This document shows, in pieces, positions 51,103 through 59,554 of a DNA stretch of 64,000 nt. Each line of letters opens with the position of its first letter. Positions within the stretch are counted from its first letter, which is position 1. Source of the DNA: Actinomycetes bacterium (lineage in GTDB: Bacteria > Actinomycetota > Actinomycetes > Mycobacteriales > Mycobacteriaceae). The translations under genes were made by a program, and so were the position numbers. The stretch is from NCBI GenBank assembly GCA_023460175.1, contig JAEWRC010000024.1, positions 10,516-74,515 of the forward strand. Direction: 5' to 3'. The notes beneath the pieces were generated by a model that ran no database searches, was not told where the DNA came from, and saw only the letters and a program-made list of their open reading frames with translations.

Positions 51103-53267
51103 CAACCGGTCGCGGCGGCGATCTGGCGGCCCAACTCGGGTGCCATGGTGCGCATGTACGTCGCGGTGAAGTGGTGCGAATCGTGGTACATCAGGACGTT
51201 GCCCTCGACCGCCCGGCAGAAGTCGGCCCGGCACACCGCCTCGCTCATGTCCAACGGCTTGAGGTTGGGGAAGCGGTCCAGGAATTCGAGGGTGGGGTTC
51301 TCCGGGGCCAGCACCACCGACCGCTTGACGCCGCACGAGACCGAGTCACCGCCGTCGGCCAGGCAATCACTGGGGAAGAACGGCTTGGTGTTCTTGACCA
51401 TCCAGGGGGTGTCGCGCATGGCCAGCACCTCGATGCCGTGCTCGGCGAACTCCTCCCAGATGCCGATGTAGGTCCCGGGCATCACGTCACCCGGCTTGAT
51501 GTTCCACGGCCGGGTGGAGGTGGTGAACACGTAGTCCGGTTCGTCCTCGATGATCTCGGCCATGGCCTTGCGGACCCAGTCGTGGCACTGCGGGTAGCGC
51601 GAGTTGCTGCCCATGATCAGCGGGTTCTTCTCGGTGGACAGCGGGCAGGCCATCTTCAGGTAGGTGACCACCTTGAAGTCGTGCATCCGGCCGAGCAGAT
51701 CCAGCGCCGTCAGCCAGTGCTCGGCGTGCGAGCCGCCCGCGATGGCGATGGTGCGGGTGGCGTCGGTGTCGCCGTAGCTGCACTTGATGACGTCGGCGTT
51801 CTTGAAGTTGCTGATGCAGCCGTCGGTGGTCGAGATCGGCAGGTCCTTGGCGGCCTCGAGGACGGTCGGGCGCATCGGTACCCGCGGCACCCGCGCGTCG
51901 TTCAGCAGCGCCTTGGCGCCCGGGTAGTCCCGGGTGCTCAGGCCCGCGAGTTCCTTGCCGTCGGCGCGTTGCAGCATCACGTGCTCGCGCCAGGTGAACG
52001 AGGTCGCGGTCAGGGCGACCCCGAGCAGCGCGACCGTCGAACCGAGCACGATCGTGGGCCGGCGCAACCGCTGCCGCAGCGGCACCTTGATCGCCGGGAC
52101 CGCCGCCGGGGCGGCGCCCCGGTAGCGCAGCGGTTCCTCGATGTAGCGCATGGTCAGGTAGGCCAGCACGCCGGAGACCGCCAGGATCACCGCGCCGTCG
52201 ACCAGCGTCGCGTGCGTGCGCCCGCTGTAGGCCAGCCAGAAGATCAGCAGCGGCCAATGCCAGAGGTACAGGGAGTAGGCGAGGGATCCGAGGGTCACAA
52301 ACGGACCCCAGGCCAGCACCCGGTTGGGCAGCGGCATCTTGCCGCGGCAGTGCGGGTCGGCCTGCCGGTTGGCCGCCGCCAGGATCATCAGGATGGTGGC
52401 GCCGACGGGGACCAGCGCCCACGGGCCCGGGAACTCCTGGCCGCCGTCGATCAGCATGCCGCAGGACAGGATCGCGGCCAGGCCGACGACAGCCATCAGG
52501 CTGCGGATCCACATCGGCAACCGCAGCGAGCCCACCGCCGCGCCGGCCAGCGCCCCGGCCAGTAGTTCCCAGCCGCGCGCGAAGCTGTTGTAGTAGGCGG
52601 CCGACGGATCGGCGTTGTGCGCGAAGATCGCGTAGACGAACGAGGCGATGGTCAGCGCGCTGATCAGCACCAGGAAGAAGATCCGCAGATTGCGGCCCAG
52701 CGGCTTACGCAGCAGCGCGGTGCACAGCAGGACGATCACCAGGAATGCGATGTAGAACTGACCCTGCACCGACATCGACCAGATGTGCTGCAGCGGGCTG
52801 ACCGCCTCACCTGCGCGCAGATAGTCGCCGGCGGTGTTCGAGAGCTCCCAGTTCTGGTAGTAGCCGAGGCTGGCCAGGCTCTGGTCGGCGAAGGCCTCCC
52901 AGCGCGTCTCCGGCTGGATGAGGATGGTCAGCACCGCGGAGGCGGCCAGCACCACAACCAGCGCGGGCAGCAGTCGTCGGACCAGCCGGGTGACCTCCGC
53001 GCGGGGCGACGGCAGGGTCTGGGCGGTCAGCGAGTTGCGCAGCAGCCGGCCGCCGAAGAAGAACCCGGACAGCACCAGGAACACGTCGACACCACCGGAA
53101 ACCCGGCCGAACCACACATGGAAGACAGCAACCAGCGCGATGGCCACGCCGCGCAGGCCATCGAGATCATGTCGGTAGAAACCCGCCTTCCTGGCCCCCT
53201 TCGCGGGCGGGGACGCAGGCTCCGGAACGGTTGCAGAAGCCGGCCGGTTGGGGAGCAAGGCGATCAT
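51096..53267 (-). CDS. acyltransferase-3 / SGNH-like membrane protein
   Basis: This 723-residue protein has an N-terminal acyltransferase_3 domain with about ten membrane helices (residues 25-400; DLDGLRGVAIALVAVFHVWF contains the family His) and a C-terminal extracytoplasmic SGNH-like domain (about 410-723; AIAGGSHAEHW and HDSHHFT are the likely nucleophile and catalytic blocks). The architecture is that of OatA-type O-acyltransferases that acylate cell-surface sugars. In M. tuberculosis the equivalent position is Rv1565c. It overlaps treX (GTGA), suggesting a four-gene transcript with trehalose synthesis; the acceptor is unknown, and an acylated surface glycan is a guess. Confidence 0.86.
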   Translation of the reverse strand: MIALLPNRPASATVPEPASPPAKGARKAGFYRHDLDGLRGVAIALVAVFHVWFGRVSGGVDVFLVLSGFFFGGRLLRNSLTAQTLPSPRAEVTRLVRRLLPALVVVLAASAVLTILIQPETRWEAFADQSLASLGYYQNWELSNTAGDYLRAGEAVSPLQHIWSMSVQGQFYIAFLVIVLLCTALLRKPLGRNLRIFFLVLISALTIASFVYAIFAHNADPSAAYYNSFARGWELLAGALAGAAVGSLRLPMWIRSLMAVVGLAAILSCGMLIDGGQEFPGPWALVPVGATILMILAAANRQADPHCRGKMPLPNRVLAWGPFVTLGSLAYSLYLWHWPLLIFWLAYSGRTHATLVDGAVILAVSGVLAYLTMRYIEEPLRYRGAAPAAVPAIKVPLRQRLRRPTIVLGSTVALLGVALTATSFTWREHVMLQRADGKELAGLSTRDYPGAKALLNDARVPRVPMRPTVLEAAKDLPISTTDGCISNFKNADVIKCSYGDTDATRTIAIAGGSHAEHWLTALDLLGRMHDFKVVTYLKMACPLSTEKNPLIMGSNSRYPQCHDWVRKAMAEIIEDEPDYVFTTSTRPWNIKPGDVMPGTYIGIWEEFAEHGIEVLAMRDTPWMVKNTKPFFPSDCLADGGDSVSCGVKRSVVLAPENPTLEFLDRFPNLKPLDMSEAVCRADFCRAVEGNVLMYHDSHHFTATYMRTMAPELGRQIAAATGWW

Positions 53268-53320
53268 CGTCGCCCGACAATCTACCTAACCGAGCTTCGT
53301 AACTCATTTCCGCGGCGGAT

Positions 53321-53326
53321 TAGGCT
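53321..53326 (+). promoter_or_regulatory. -10 box of the bioA promoter
   Basis: TAGGCT ends eight bases before the GTG at 53335 and only two before the GTG at 53329. The spacing supports leaderless initiation at 53335. No BioQ operator was seen here, unlike bioF and bioB. Confidence 0.45.
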
Positions 53327-53334
53327 CGGTGTCC

Positions 53335-54651
53335 GTGTGTGCGTTGACCCCCGAGGAGATCAGTGCGGTCGATGCCGCCCATGTCTGGCATCCGTACAGC
53401 ACCATCGGCGCGCCGGGCACGTTGCCGCCGGTCGTGGCACTGGCCGCGCGCGGCGCGTGGCTGACGCTGTCCCGCGACGGCCGGCAGGTCGAGGTCCTCG
53501 ACGCGATGGCCTCCTGGTGGACCGCGGTGCACGGCCACGGCCATCCCGTGCTCGACGCGGCGATCAACAAGCAACTGGGCATGCTCAACCACGTGATGTT
53601 CGGTGGGCTCACCCACGAACCCGCGGCGCGGCTGGCGCAGTTGCTCGTGGAGATCACCCCCGCCGGGTTGGACACCGTGTTCTTCAGCGACTCCGGTTCG
53701 GTGTCGGTCGAGGTCGCGGTGAAGATGGCCCTGCAATACCAGGTGTCCCGCGGTCGCGCCGGTAAGCACCGGTTGATGACGTGGCGCGGCGGCTACCACG
53801 GCGACACCTTCACGCCGATGAGCGTGTGCGATCCCGACGGCGGCATGCACGAACTGTGGTCGGGCGCCGGAGTCGGCGGTAACTCGCTGCTGGCCGAACA
53901 GGTCTTCGCCGCGGCCCCGCCGCGCGAGTTCGACCCGGGGTACTGCCGCGCCTTCGAGGACCAACTGGCCCGCCACGCCGACGAACTGGCCGCGGTGATC
54001 GTCGAACCCGTCGTGCAGGGGGCCGGCGGCATGCGCTTCCACGACCCGCGCTACCTGAGCGAGCTGCGCGCCCTCTGCGACCGCCACGACGTGCTGCTGA
54101 TCTTCGACGAGATCGCCACCGGTTTCGGCCGCACCGGCGAGCTGTTCGCCGCCGACCACGCCGGCGTCAGCCCCGACATCATGTGCGTCGGCAAGGCCCT
54201 GACCGGCGGCTACCTGACCTTGGCAGCCACCCTGTGCACCGCCGAGATCGCCTCTGTCATCAGCAATTCCGAGGCCGGCGCGCTGATGCACGGCCCGACG
54301 TTCATGGCCAACGCGCTGGCGTGCGCGGTGTCGGTGGCCAGCGTCGAGTTGCTGCTGGGCCAGGACTGGCGCGCGCAGGTGACCCAGATCGAGGACGGGC
54401 TGCGCACGGGGCTCGCGCCGGCGCGGGACCTGCCCGGTGTTGCCGACGTGCGGGTGTTGGGCGCCATCGGTGTGATCGAGATGGAGCGCCCGGTCGATCT
54501 GGCCGTGGCCACCGTCGCCGCCCTGGACCACGGCGTGTGGCTGCGCCCGTTCCGCAACCTCATCTACGTGATGCCGCCGTTCATCTGTACCGCCGAGGAG
54601 ATCGCTGCGATCACCGCCGCGATGATCGGCGTCGCGCGTGCATTAGCCTGA
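53335..54651 (+). CDS. bioA: adenosylmethionine-8-amino-7-oxononanoate aminotransferase
   Basis: This 438-residue PLP class III aminotransferase makes 7,8-diaminopelargonate from KAPA using S-adenosylmethionine. The PLP lysine is Lys287 in CVGKALTGGYLTLA; HVWHPYS near residue 17-23 and GGYHGDTFTPMSV near 150 are family blocks. Two GTG codons (53329, 53335) could start it. I choose 53335 because the TAGGCT box would place the transcript start only a few bases before it; 53329 would fall before transcription begins. It is the first of bioA-bioF-bioD. M. tuberculosis equivalent: Rv1568. Confidence 0.96.
   Translation: MCALTPEEISAVDAAHVWHPYSTIGAPGTLPPVVALAARGAWLTLSRDGRQVEVLDAMASWWTAVHGHGHPVLDAAINKQLGMLNHVMFGGLTHEPAARLAQLLVEITPAGLDTVFFSDSGSVSVEVAVKMALQYQVSRGRAGKHRLMTWRGGYHGDTFTPMSVCDPDGGMHELWSGAGVGGNSLLAEQVFAAAPPREFDPGYCRAFEDQLARHADELAAVIVEPVVQGAGGMRFHDPRYLSELRALCDRHDVLLIFDEIATGFGRTGELFAADHAGVSPDIMCVGKALTGGYLTLAATLCTAEIASVISNSEAGALMHGPTFMANALACAVSVASVELLLGQDWRAQVTQIEDGLRTGLAPARDLPGVADVRVLGAIGVIEMERPVDLAVATVAALDHGVWLRPFRNLIYVMPPFICTAEEIAAITAAMIGVARALA
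54644..54649 (+). promoter_or_regulatory. candidate -10 box for bioF-bioD
   Basis: TAGCCT overlaps the last bases of bioA and the first base of the BioQ operator, so a bound repressor would block it. This implies a promoter inside the operon in addition to the one before bioA. Confidence 0.45.
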
Positions 54652-54661
54652 ACGGTGTTCA
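54649..54661. promoter_or_regulatory. BioQ operator before bioF
   Basis: TGAAC, GGT, GTTCA: a perfect five-base inverted repeat with three-base spacer. Its first three bases are the bioA stop codon. The same palindrome with a different spacer lies between bioQ and bioB (57616-57628). This fits described BioQ sites of mycobacteria and corynebacteria. Binding is inferred. Confidence 0.8.
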
Positions 54662-54683
54662 ATTCGGCACTGAGGAGCATCGG

Positions 54684-55832
54684 GTGACGCACACCGGCCT
54701 TTCCCCACTGGCCTGGCTGGCCGACGTCGAGCGCGACCGTCGGGCCGCCGGGCTGCGCCGCACGCTGCGCACGCGCCCGCCGGTCGGCACCGAACTCGAC
54801 CTGGCCTCCAACGACTACCTGGGTCTGTCGCAACACCCCGCGGTGCTCGACGGCGGTATCGCCGCGCTGCGCACCTGGGGCGCCGGGGCCGGCGGATCCC
54901 GGCTGGTCACGGGCAACACCGAACTGCACGAGGAGTTCGAGACCGCGTTGGCGGCGTTCGTCGGCGCCGAATCGGCCCTGGTGTTCTCGTCGGGCTACAC
55001 GGCCAACATCGGGGCGGTGGTCGCACTGACCGGCCCCGACGCACTGCTGGTGTCCGATGCCATGACCCACGCCTCGCTGGTCGACGCGTGCCGGCTGTCC
55101 CGGTCCCGCGTGGTGGTGACCCCGCACCGCGACGTGGCCGCCGTCGAGGCCGCGCTGGCCGAGCGCACCGAGGAACGCGCCGTCGTCGTCACCGACTCAG
55201 TGTTCTCCACCGACGGGGCGCTGGCCCCGCTGCGGAAACTGCGCGAGGTGTGCCGCCGCCACGGCGCCCTGCTGATCGTCGACGAGGCCCACGGCCTCGG
55301 GGTGCGCGGCAGCGGGGGACAGGGTCTGGTCCAGGAACTCGGGCTGGCCGGCGCCCCGGACATCGTCGTGACCACGACGCTGTCCAAGGCGCTGGGCAGC
55401 CAGGGTGGGGCCGTGCTGGGTCCGGCCGCCGTGCGCGCGCACCTGATCGACACCGCCCGGACCTTCATCTTCGACACCGGACTGGCCCCCGCCGCGGTCG
55501 GCGCCGCGCTGGCCGCGTTGCGGGTGTTGATCGCCGAACCGCAGCGCGCCCACGCCGTGTTGACCCACGCCACCGAACTGGCCCACATCTGCGGCATCCC
55601 CGAGCAACCCGACTCGGCGGTGGTCTCCGTCATCTTGGGTGATCCCGAGGTGGCGGTGAACGCGGCCGGGGCCTGCCTGGACCGCGGGATTCGGGTGGGG
55701 TGCTTCCGGCCGCCGACGGTGCCCGCCGGCACTTCGCGGCTGCGCCTGACCGCCCGCGCCTCGCTGAGCGACGACGAGATGGCCTCGGCGCGCCGGGTGC
55801 TCACCGAAGTGCTTGCCGCCGCCCGCGGATGA
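54684..55832 (+). CDS. bioF: 8-amino-7-oxononanoate (KAPA) synthase
   Basis: This 382-residue PLP alpha-oxoamine synthase condenses pimeloyl-ACP/CoA with alanine to KAPA. The PLP lysine is Lys235 in TTTLSKALGSQGG; LDLASNDYLGLSQHP (near residue 37) and IVDEAHGLGVRG (near 200) are family motifs. The GTG start at 54684 is supported by GAGGAG (54672-54677) seven bases upstream; the frame extends into bioA but that part is a shadow. A BioQ operator precedes it. The stop overlaps the bioD start (ATGA). M. tuberculosis equivalent: Rv1569. Confidence 0.96.
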   Translation: MTHTGLSPLAWLADVERDRRAAGLRRTLRTRPPVGTELDLASNDYLGLSQHPAVLDGGIAALRTWGAGAGGSRLVTGNTELHEEFETALAAFVGAESALVFSSGYTANIGAVVALTGPDALLVSDAMTHASLVDACRLSRSRVVVTPHRDVAAVEAALAERTEERAVVVTDSVFSTDGALAPLRKLREVCRRHGALLIVDEAHGLGVRGSGGQGLVQELGLAGAPDIVVTTTLSKALGSQGGAVLGPAAVRAHLIDTARTFIFDTGLAPAAVGAALAALRVLIAEPQRAHAVLTHATELAHICGIPEQPDSAVVSVILGDPEVAVNAAGACLDRGIRVGCFRPPTVPAGTSRLRLTARASLSDDEMASARRVLTEVLAAARG

Positions 55833-56500
55833 CCGTGCTGGTGGTGACCGGCACCGACACCGGGGTCGGGAAGACGGTGACGACCGCCGCCCTGGCCTGC
55901 GCGGCGCGGTTGGCCGGGCGCGACGTCGCGGTGTGCAAGCCGGTGCAGACCGGCACCGTCGACGGTGACGACGACCTCGGCGAGGTGGCCCGGCTCTCCG
56001 GCGCGACCCGATTGCACGGCGGCTGGCGCTATCCCGAACCGCTGGCACCCGTGGCGGCCGCCCGGCGGGCCGAGCGGCCGCTGCCCACCCGGGCCGAACT
56101 GGTGGCCGCGGTACGCGCGGCCGACGCACCCGACCGGCTCACGCTGGTCGAGGGCGCCGGCGGACTGCTGGTGGCCCTCGGTGCCGACGGCGTCACGCTG
56201 CGCGATGTGGCCGCGGATCTGGCGGCACCGGTGCTGGTGGTGGTCGGCGCCGGTCTCGGCACGCTCAACCACACCGCTTTGACGCTGGAGTCGCTTGCCG
56301 GACAGGGCATTCCGTGTGCGGGACTGGTGATCGGCGCCTGGCCGTCGCGGCCGGGTGTGGCCGAACTCGACAACCAGGAGGCCCTGGGTGCGCTGGCGCC
56401 GGTGCGCGCGGTGCTGCCCCAAGGCGCGGCCGAGGACCACGTCGACTTCGCGGCGCTGTGCGCCGACGCGTTCGATCGGCAGTGGATCGAGAGCCTGTGA
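55829..56500 (+). CDS. bioD: dethiobiotin synthetase
   Basis: This 223-residue ATP-dependent carboxylase closes the ureido ring of dethiobiotin. The P-loop is GTDTGVGKT at residues 8-16; CKPVQTG near 40 and VEGAGGLLV near 110 are the other ligand-binding segments. It starts inside the bioF stop (ATGA) and is followed by a 2H phosphoesterase gene after one base. M. tuberculosis equivalent: Rv1570. Confidence 0.96.
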   Translation: MTVLVVTGTDTGVGKTVTTAALACAARLAGRDVAVCKPVQTGTVDGDDDLGEVARLSGATRLHGGWRYPEPLAPVAAARRAERPLPTRAELVAAVRAADAPDRLTLVEGAGGLLVALGADGVTLRDVAADLAAPVLVVVGAGLGTLNHTALTLESLAGQGIPCAGLVIGAWPSRPGVAELDNQEALGALAPVRAVLPQGAAEDHVDFAALCADAFDRQWIESL

Positions 56501-56501
56501 G

Positions 56502-57011
56502 ATGGTCCACTCGATCGAGCTGGTCTTCGACGAGGACACCGAGGCCACGGTCCGGCGGATCTGGACTGACCTGCGCGAGGCCGGGATACCTAGTCCCGCG
56601 CCGGCGGCCCGGCCGCACTGCACGCTGACCGTCGCGCAGCGGATCGACGAATCGGTGGACGCGGCGCTCGCCGGGGTGCTCGACCGCGTCCCGCTGGTGT
56701 GCCGGCTGGGCGCGACGCTGATCTTCGGTCGCAGCGCCGGCGTGCTCGCGCGGTTGGTGGTACCGAGCGCCGAGCTGCTGGCGCTGCACCGCGAGGTACA
56801 CCGGTTGGCCCTGCCGCTGCTGGCGCCGACGGCGCTGGCGCACACCGCGCCCGGACAATGGACCCCGCACGTGACCCTGGCCCGTCGCCTGACACCCGAG
56901 ACGGTGCCGACCGCGCTGCGCATCGCCGGCGGCCCCGCGGAGATCGTCGGCGAGGTGGTCGGGCTGCGCCGCTGGCAGGGGGAGAGCCGCACCGAGCATC
57001 GGATCGGCTGA
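56502..57011 (+). CDS. 2H phosphoesterase / 2'-5' RNA ligase-like protein
   Basis: This 169-residue protein has two HxT/S-type motifs, HCTLT near residue 39-43 and HVTLA near 125-129, the hallmark of the 2H phosphoesterase (LigT/CPDase) superfamily. Substrate is unknown; members act on cyclic phosphate RNA ends or nucleotide derivatives. It follows bioD with one base between and probably shares its transcript. Length and place match Rv1571 of M. tuberculosis. A link to biotin synthesis is only positional. Confidence 0.82.
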   Translation: MVHSIELVFDEDTEATVRRIWTDLREAGIPSPAPAARPHCTLTVAQRIDESVDAALAGVLDRVPLVCRLGATLIFGRSAGVLARLVVPSAELLALHREVHRLALPLLAPTALAHTAPGQWTPHVTLARRLTPETVPTALRIAGGPAEIVGEVVGLRRWQGESRTEHRIG

Positions 57012-57015
57012 ACCG

Positions 57016-57600
57016 CTACTGCGGGGTGGCCCCTTCGTGGGCCGCCAGGCCGTCGATCAGCAGGCGCAGGCCGAACGCGAACTGTCGGTCGGTGTCGCTC
57101 ATCAGGACCGACTGCTCGTCGCTCAGCGCACCCGCGGCATCCCACTGGCGCCGGGACTGCTCGTCGACGGTGAACCCCAGGACGTAATAGATCACGGTGC
57201 GCGCGGTCGAGTCGGCGTCCTCGTCCCGGGCGCCGGCATCGGCGGCGGCCACGGCGAGTTGGGCGACGATGTCGGTCACGGTTTCCGACTGCCCGGCGGC
57301 GAAGCTGGCCGACACCAACTCGGCCCCGTCGGTGTGCGACAACAGGGCGTCGCGCAGCGCCGCGCAGATGTCCTGGATCGCGTGGCGCCAGTGCAGCCCG
57401 GCCACATCGACCGCGGCCGGTCGCAGGATGTGGTCGGCGACCGCACCGAGCAGTTCCTGCTTGTTGGCGAAGTGCCAGTACAGCGCGCCCGGGCTGACGT
57501 TGAGCTCGCGCGCCAGCCGGCGCATGCTCAAATCCGCGATCCCGTAGTTGTCGAGGATGGTCGCCGCCGCTTCCACCACGTCGGGTTTGTGGAGTTGCAC
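57016..57600 (-). CDS. bioQ: BioQ, TetR-family repressor of biotin genes
   Basis: This 194-residue TetR regulator has the HTH in residues 10-50 (MRRLARELNVSPGALYWHFANKQELL in outline) and a C-terminal TetR ligand domain. It is divergent from bioB with a TGAAC-N3-GTTCA palindrome between them and the same palindrome before bioF, matching the mycobacterial BioQ circuit. The GTG start at 57600 follows a -10 TAGGGT (57607-57612 on the minus strand) by six bases, implying a leaderless, self-regulated transcript. It is convergent with the 2H phosphoesterase gene (four bases apart). Confidence 0.9.
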   Translation of the reverse strand: MQLHKPDVVEAAATILDNYGIADLSMRRLARELNVSPGALYWHFANKQELLGAVADHILRPAAVDVAGLHWRHAIQDICAALRDALLSHTDGAELVSASFAAGQSETVTDIVAQLAVAAADAGARDEDADSTARTVIYYVLGFTVDEQSRRQWDAAGALSDEQSVLMSDTDRQFAFGLRLLIDGLAAHEGATPQ

Positions 57601-57610
57601 GCCGTTACCC

Positions 57611-57616
57611 TAACCT
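57611..57616 (+). promoter_or_regulatory. candidate -10 box for bioB
   Basis: TAACCT abuts and shares one base with the BioQ operator. Transcription would start near 57623, giving a short leader to GTG 57656. The same stretch read on the other strand holds TAGGGT for bioQ. Confidence 0.45.
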
Positions 57617-57628
57617 GAACACCGTTCA
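57616..57628. promoter_or_regulatory. BioQ operator between bioQ and bioB
   Basis: TGAAC, ACC, GTTCA: perfect inverted repeat identical in arms and spacing to the site before bioF. It overlaps or abuts the predicted -10 boxes in both directions, so BioQ bound here should repress itself and bioB. Confidence 0.82.
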
Positions 57629-57655
57629 AGAGAGATGATCGCGAAGGGAATGCTG

Positions 57656-58663
57656 GTGACACAGGCGGCGGTGGATGTTCTGGGCGTGGCCCGTGACCAG
57701 GTGCTCGAACGTGGCGAGGGCTTGACGCAGGAGCAGGTGCTGCAGGTCCTGCAGCTGCCCGACGACCAGCTCGAGGACCTGCTGGCGCTGGCCCACGACG
57801 TGCGGATGCGCTGGTGCGGCCCCGAGGTCGAGGTCGAGGGCATCATCAGCCTCAAGACCGGTGGCTGCCCCGAGGACTGCCACTTCTGCTCGCAGTCCGG
57901 CCTGTTCGCCTCTCCGGTGCGCAGCGCGTGGCTCGACATCCCGAGCCTGGTGGAGGCCGCCAAGCAGACCGCGAAGTCCGGGGCCACCGAATTCTGCATC
58001 GTGGCCGCGGTGCGCGGGCCCGACGAGCGCCTGCTGGCCCAGGTGGCCGCCGGCATCGAGGCGATCCGCAACGAGGTCGACATCCAGATCGCGTGCTCGC
58101 TGGGCATGCTGTCGCAGGAGCAGGTGGACCGGCTCGCCGAGATGGGCGTGCACCGGTACAACCACAATCTGGAGACCGCGAAGTCGTTCTTCCCCAACGT
58201 GGTGACCACGCACAGCTGGGAGGAGCGCTGGGGCACGCTCGAGATGGTGCGCGAGGCCGGCATGGAGGTCTGCTGCGGCGGCATCCTCGGCATGGGCGAG
58301 ACGCTGGAACAGCGCGCCGAGTTCGCCGCCAACCTGGCCGAGCTGGACCCGCACGAGGTGCCGCTGAACTTCCTGAACCCGCGCCCCGGCACCCCCTTCG
58401 GCGACCTCGAGGTGCTCCCGGCCGCCGACGCGCTCCGCGCCGTGGCGGCCTTCCGCCTGGCGCTGCCGCGGACCATGCTCCGGTTCGCCGGTGGTCGCGA
58501 GATCACTCTCGGCGACCTGGGCGCCAAGCAGGGCATCCTGGGCGGCATCAACGCCGTCATCGTCGGCAACTACCTGACCACGCTGGGCCGGCCCGCCGAA
58601 TCGGACCTGGAGTTGCTCGACGATCTGCAGATGCCGATCAAGGCGCTCAACGCCAGTCTGTAA
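57656..58663 (+). CDS. bioB: biotin synthase
   Basis: This 335-residue radical SAM enzyme inserts sulfur into dethiobiotin. The [4Fe-4S] ligands are Cys71, Cys75 and Cys78 in GGCPEDCHFC; conserved YNHNLETAKSFF and the auxiliary-cluster Cys and Arg segments follow. Three in-frame starts are possible (ATG 57635, ATG 57650, GTG 57656). I prefer GTG 57656 because AAGGGAA (57644-57650) is well spaced before it and VTQAA resembles the M. tuberculosis N-terminus. bsaP follows within ten bases. M. tuberculosis equivalent: Rv1589. Confidence 0.97.
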   Translation: MTQAAVDVLGVARDQVLERGEGLTQEQVLQVLQLPDDQLEDLLALAHDVRMRWCGPEVEVEGIISLKTGGCPEDCHFCSQSGLFASPVRSAWLDIPSLVEAAKQTAKSGATEFCIVAAVRGPDERLLAQVAAGIEAIRNEVDIQIACSLGMLSQEQVDRLAEMGVHRYNHNLETAKSFFPNVVTTHSWEERWGTLEMVREAGMEVCCGGILGMGETLEQRAEFAANLAELDPHEVPLNFLNPRPGTPFGDLEVLPAADALRAVAAFRLALPRTMLRFAGGREITLGDLGAKQGILGGINAVIVGNYLTTLGRPAESDLELLDDLQMPIKALNASL

Positions 58664-58673
58664 GAATTCGGTG

Positions 58674-58922
58674 ATGGACGCAGAAATCCCGGCGCTGCCC
58701 ACCCCCGTCGGCGCGGGAGCGTTCAACGTCTACACCGGCGTTGGAACCGATGACGTTGCGGCGCAGGTGATTCCGACTGCCGCGCAACTGGGCCTGGAAC
58801 CACCGCGGTTCTGCGCGGCCTGCGGTCGCCGGATGATCGTGCAGGTGCGCCCCGACGGCTGGTGGGCCAAGTGCTCGCGGCACGGCATCGTCGACTCCCA
58901 CGATCTGGAGACCCAGCGGTGA
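58674..58922 (+). CDS. bsaP: biotin synthase auxiliary protein BsaP
   Basis: This protein of 82 residues has a central FCAACGRRM and a later WAKCSRHGIVDSHD, giving three Cys and a His that could bind a metal or cluster. Position directly after bioB and length match Rv1590, recently described as BsaP, the auxiliary protein needed by the oxygen-sensitive mycobacterial BioB. A GTG at 58671 is an alternative start. Its stop overlaps the following membrane gene (GTGA). The mechanism is not visible in the sequence. Confidence 0.87.
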   Translation: MDAEIPALPTPVGAGAFNVYTGVGTDDVAAQVIPTAAQLGLEPPRFCAACGRRMIVQVRPDGWWAKCSRHGIVDSHDLETQR

Positions 58923-59554
58923 TCGCCGCCGCCGTCGCCCCCGCGACCTCGCGGGCCCGCGCGGCGCTCATCATGGTGCTCGGACTGGGCGCGGCCGGTG
59001 CGCTGATCGGGGCGCTGTGGGCCTGGCTGGCCCCGCCGGCGCGCGGTGTCATCGCGTTGACCAAGAGCGGCCTCCGGGTGCACGCGTACCTGGGTGCCGA
59101 GGCCGATCACTTCTTCGTCGCGGCGTTCCTGATGCTGGGCCTGCTCTGCGTGCTCGCGGTCGTCGGTTCCGCCGCGGCGTGGCAGTGGCGCGCCCACCGC
59201 GGCCCGGTGCTGCTGATCGCGCTGTGCCTGGGCGTCGGCGGTGCGGCCGCGGCGGCCACGCTCGTCGGTTCGGCGCTGGTGGGGGTTCGGTACGACGCGA
59301 TCGACATCGAGGGGGCGCCGGTGACGCCCGAGCAGCGCGTGCATTACGTGACCGAGGCGCCCGCGGTGTTCTTCGGGCAGACGCCCCTGCAGATCGCGGT
59401 GACCCTGCTGGTGCCGGTGGCGACCGCGGCGCTGGTGTACGCGGTGTGCGCGGTGGCGGCCCCGCGCGACGACCTCGGCGGCTATCCGCCGGTCGATGGC
59501 GTGGTGCTGGGCGTGCCGGCGGGCGCGGCGCCGGTCACAACGGACGGCGGTTGA
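58919..59554 (+). CDS. DUF2567-like membrane protein (Rv1591-like)
   Basis: This protein of 211 residues has four hydrophobic helices (about residues 15-38, 60-85, 97-120 and 160-185) and a soluble loop between the third and fourth. No catalytic motif was seen. It is translationally coupled to bsaP (four-base overlap) and conserved at the same place in M. tuberculosis (Rv1591). Its 3' end overlaps the convergent lipase-family gene by 20 bases. Function is unknown; a biotin-linked role is suggested only by position. Confidence 0.75.
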   Translation: MIAAAVAPATSRARAALIMVLGLGAAGALIGALWAWLAPPARGVIALTKSGLRVHAYLGAEADHFFVAAFLMLGLLCVLAVVGSAAAWQWRAHRGPVLLIALCLGVGGAAAAATLVGSALVGVRYDAIDIEGAPVTPEQRVHYVTEAPAVFFGQTPLQIAVTLLVPVATAALVYAVCAVAAPRDDLGGYPPVDGVVLGVPAGAAPVTTDGG

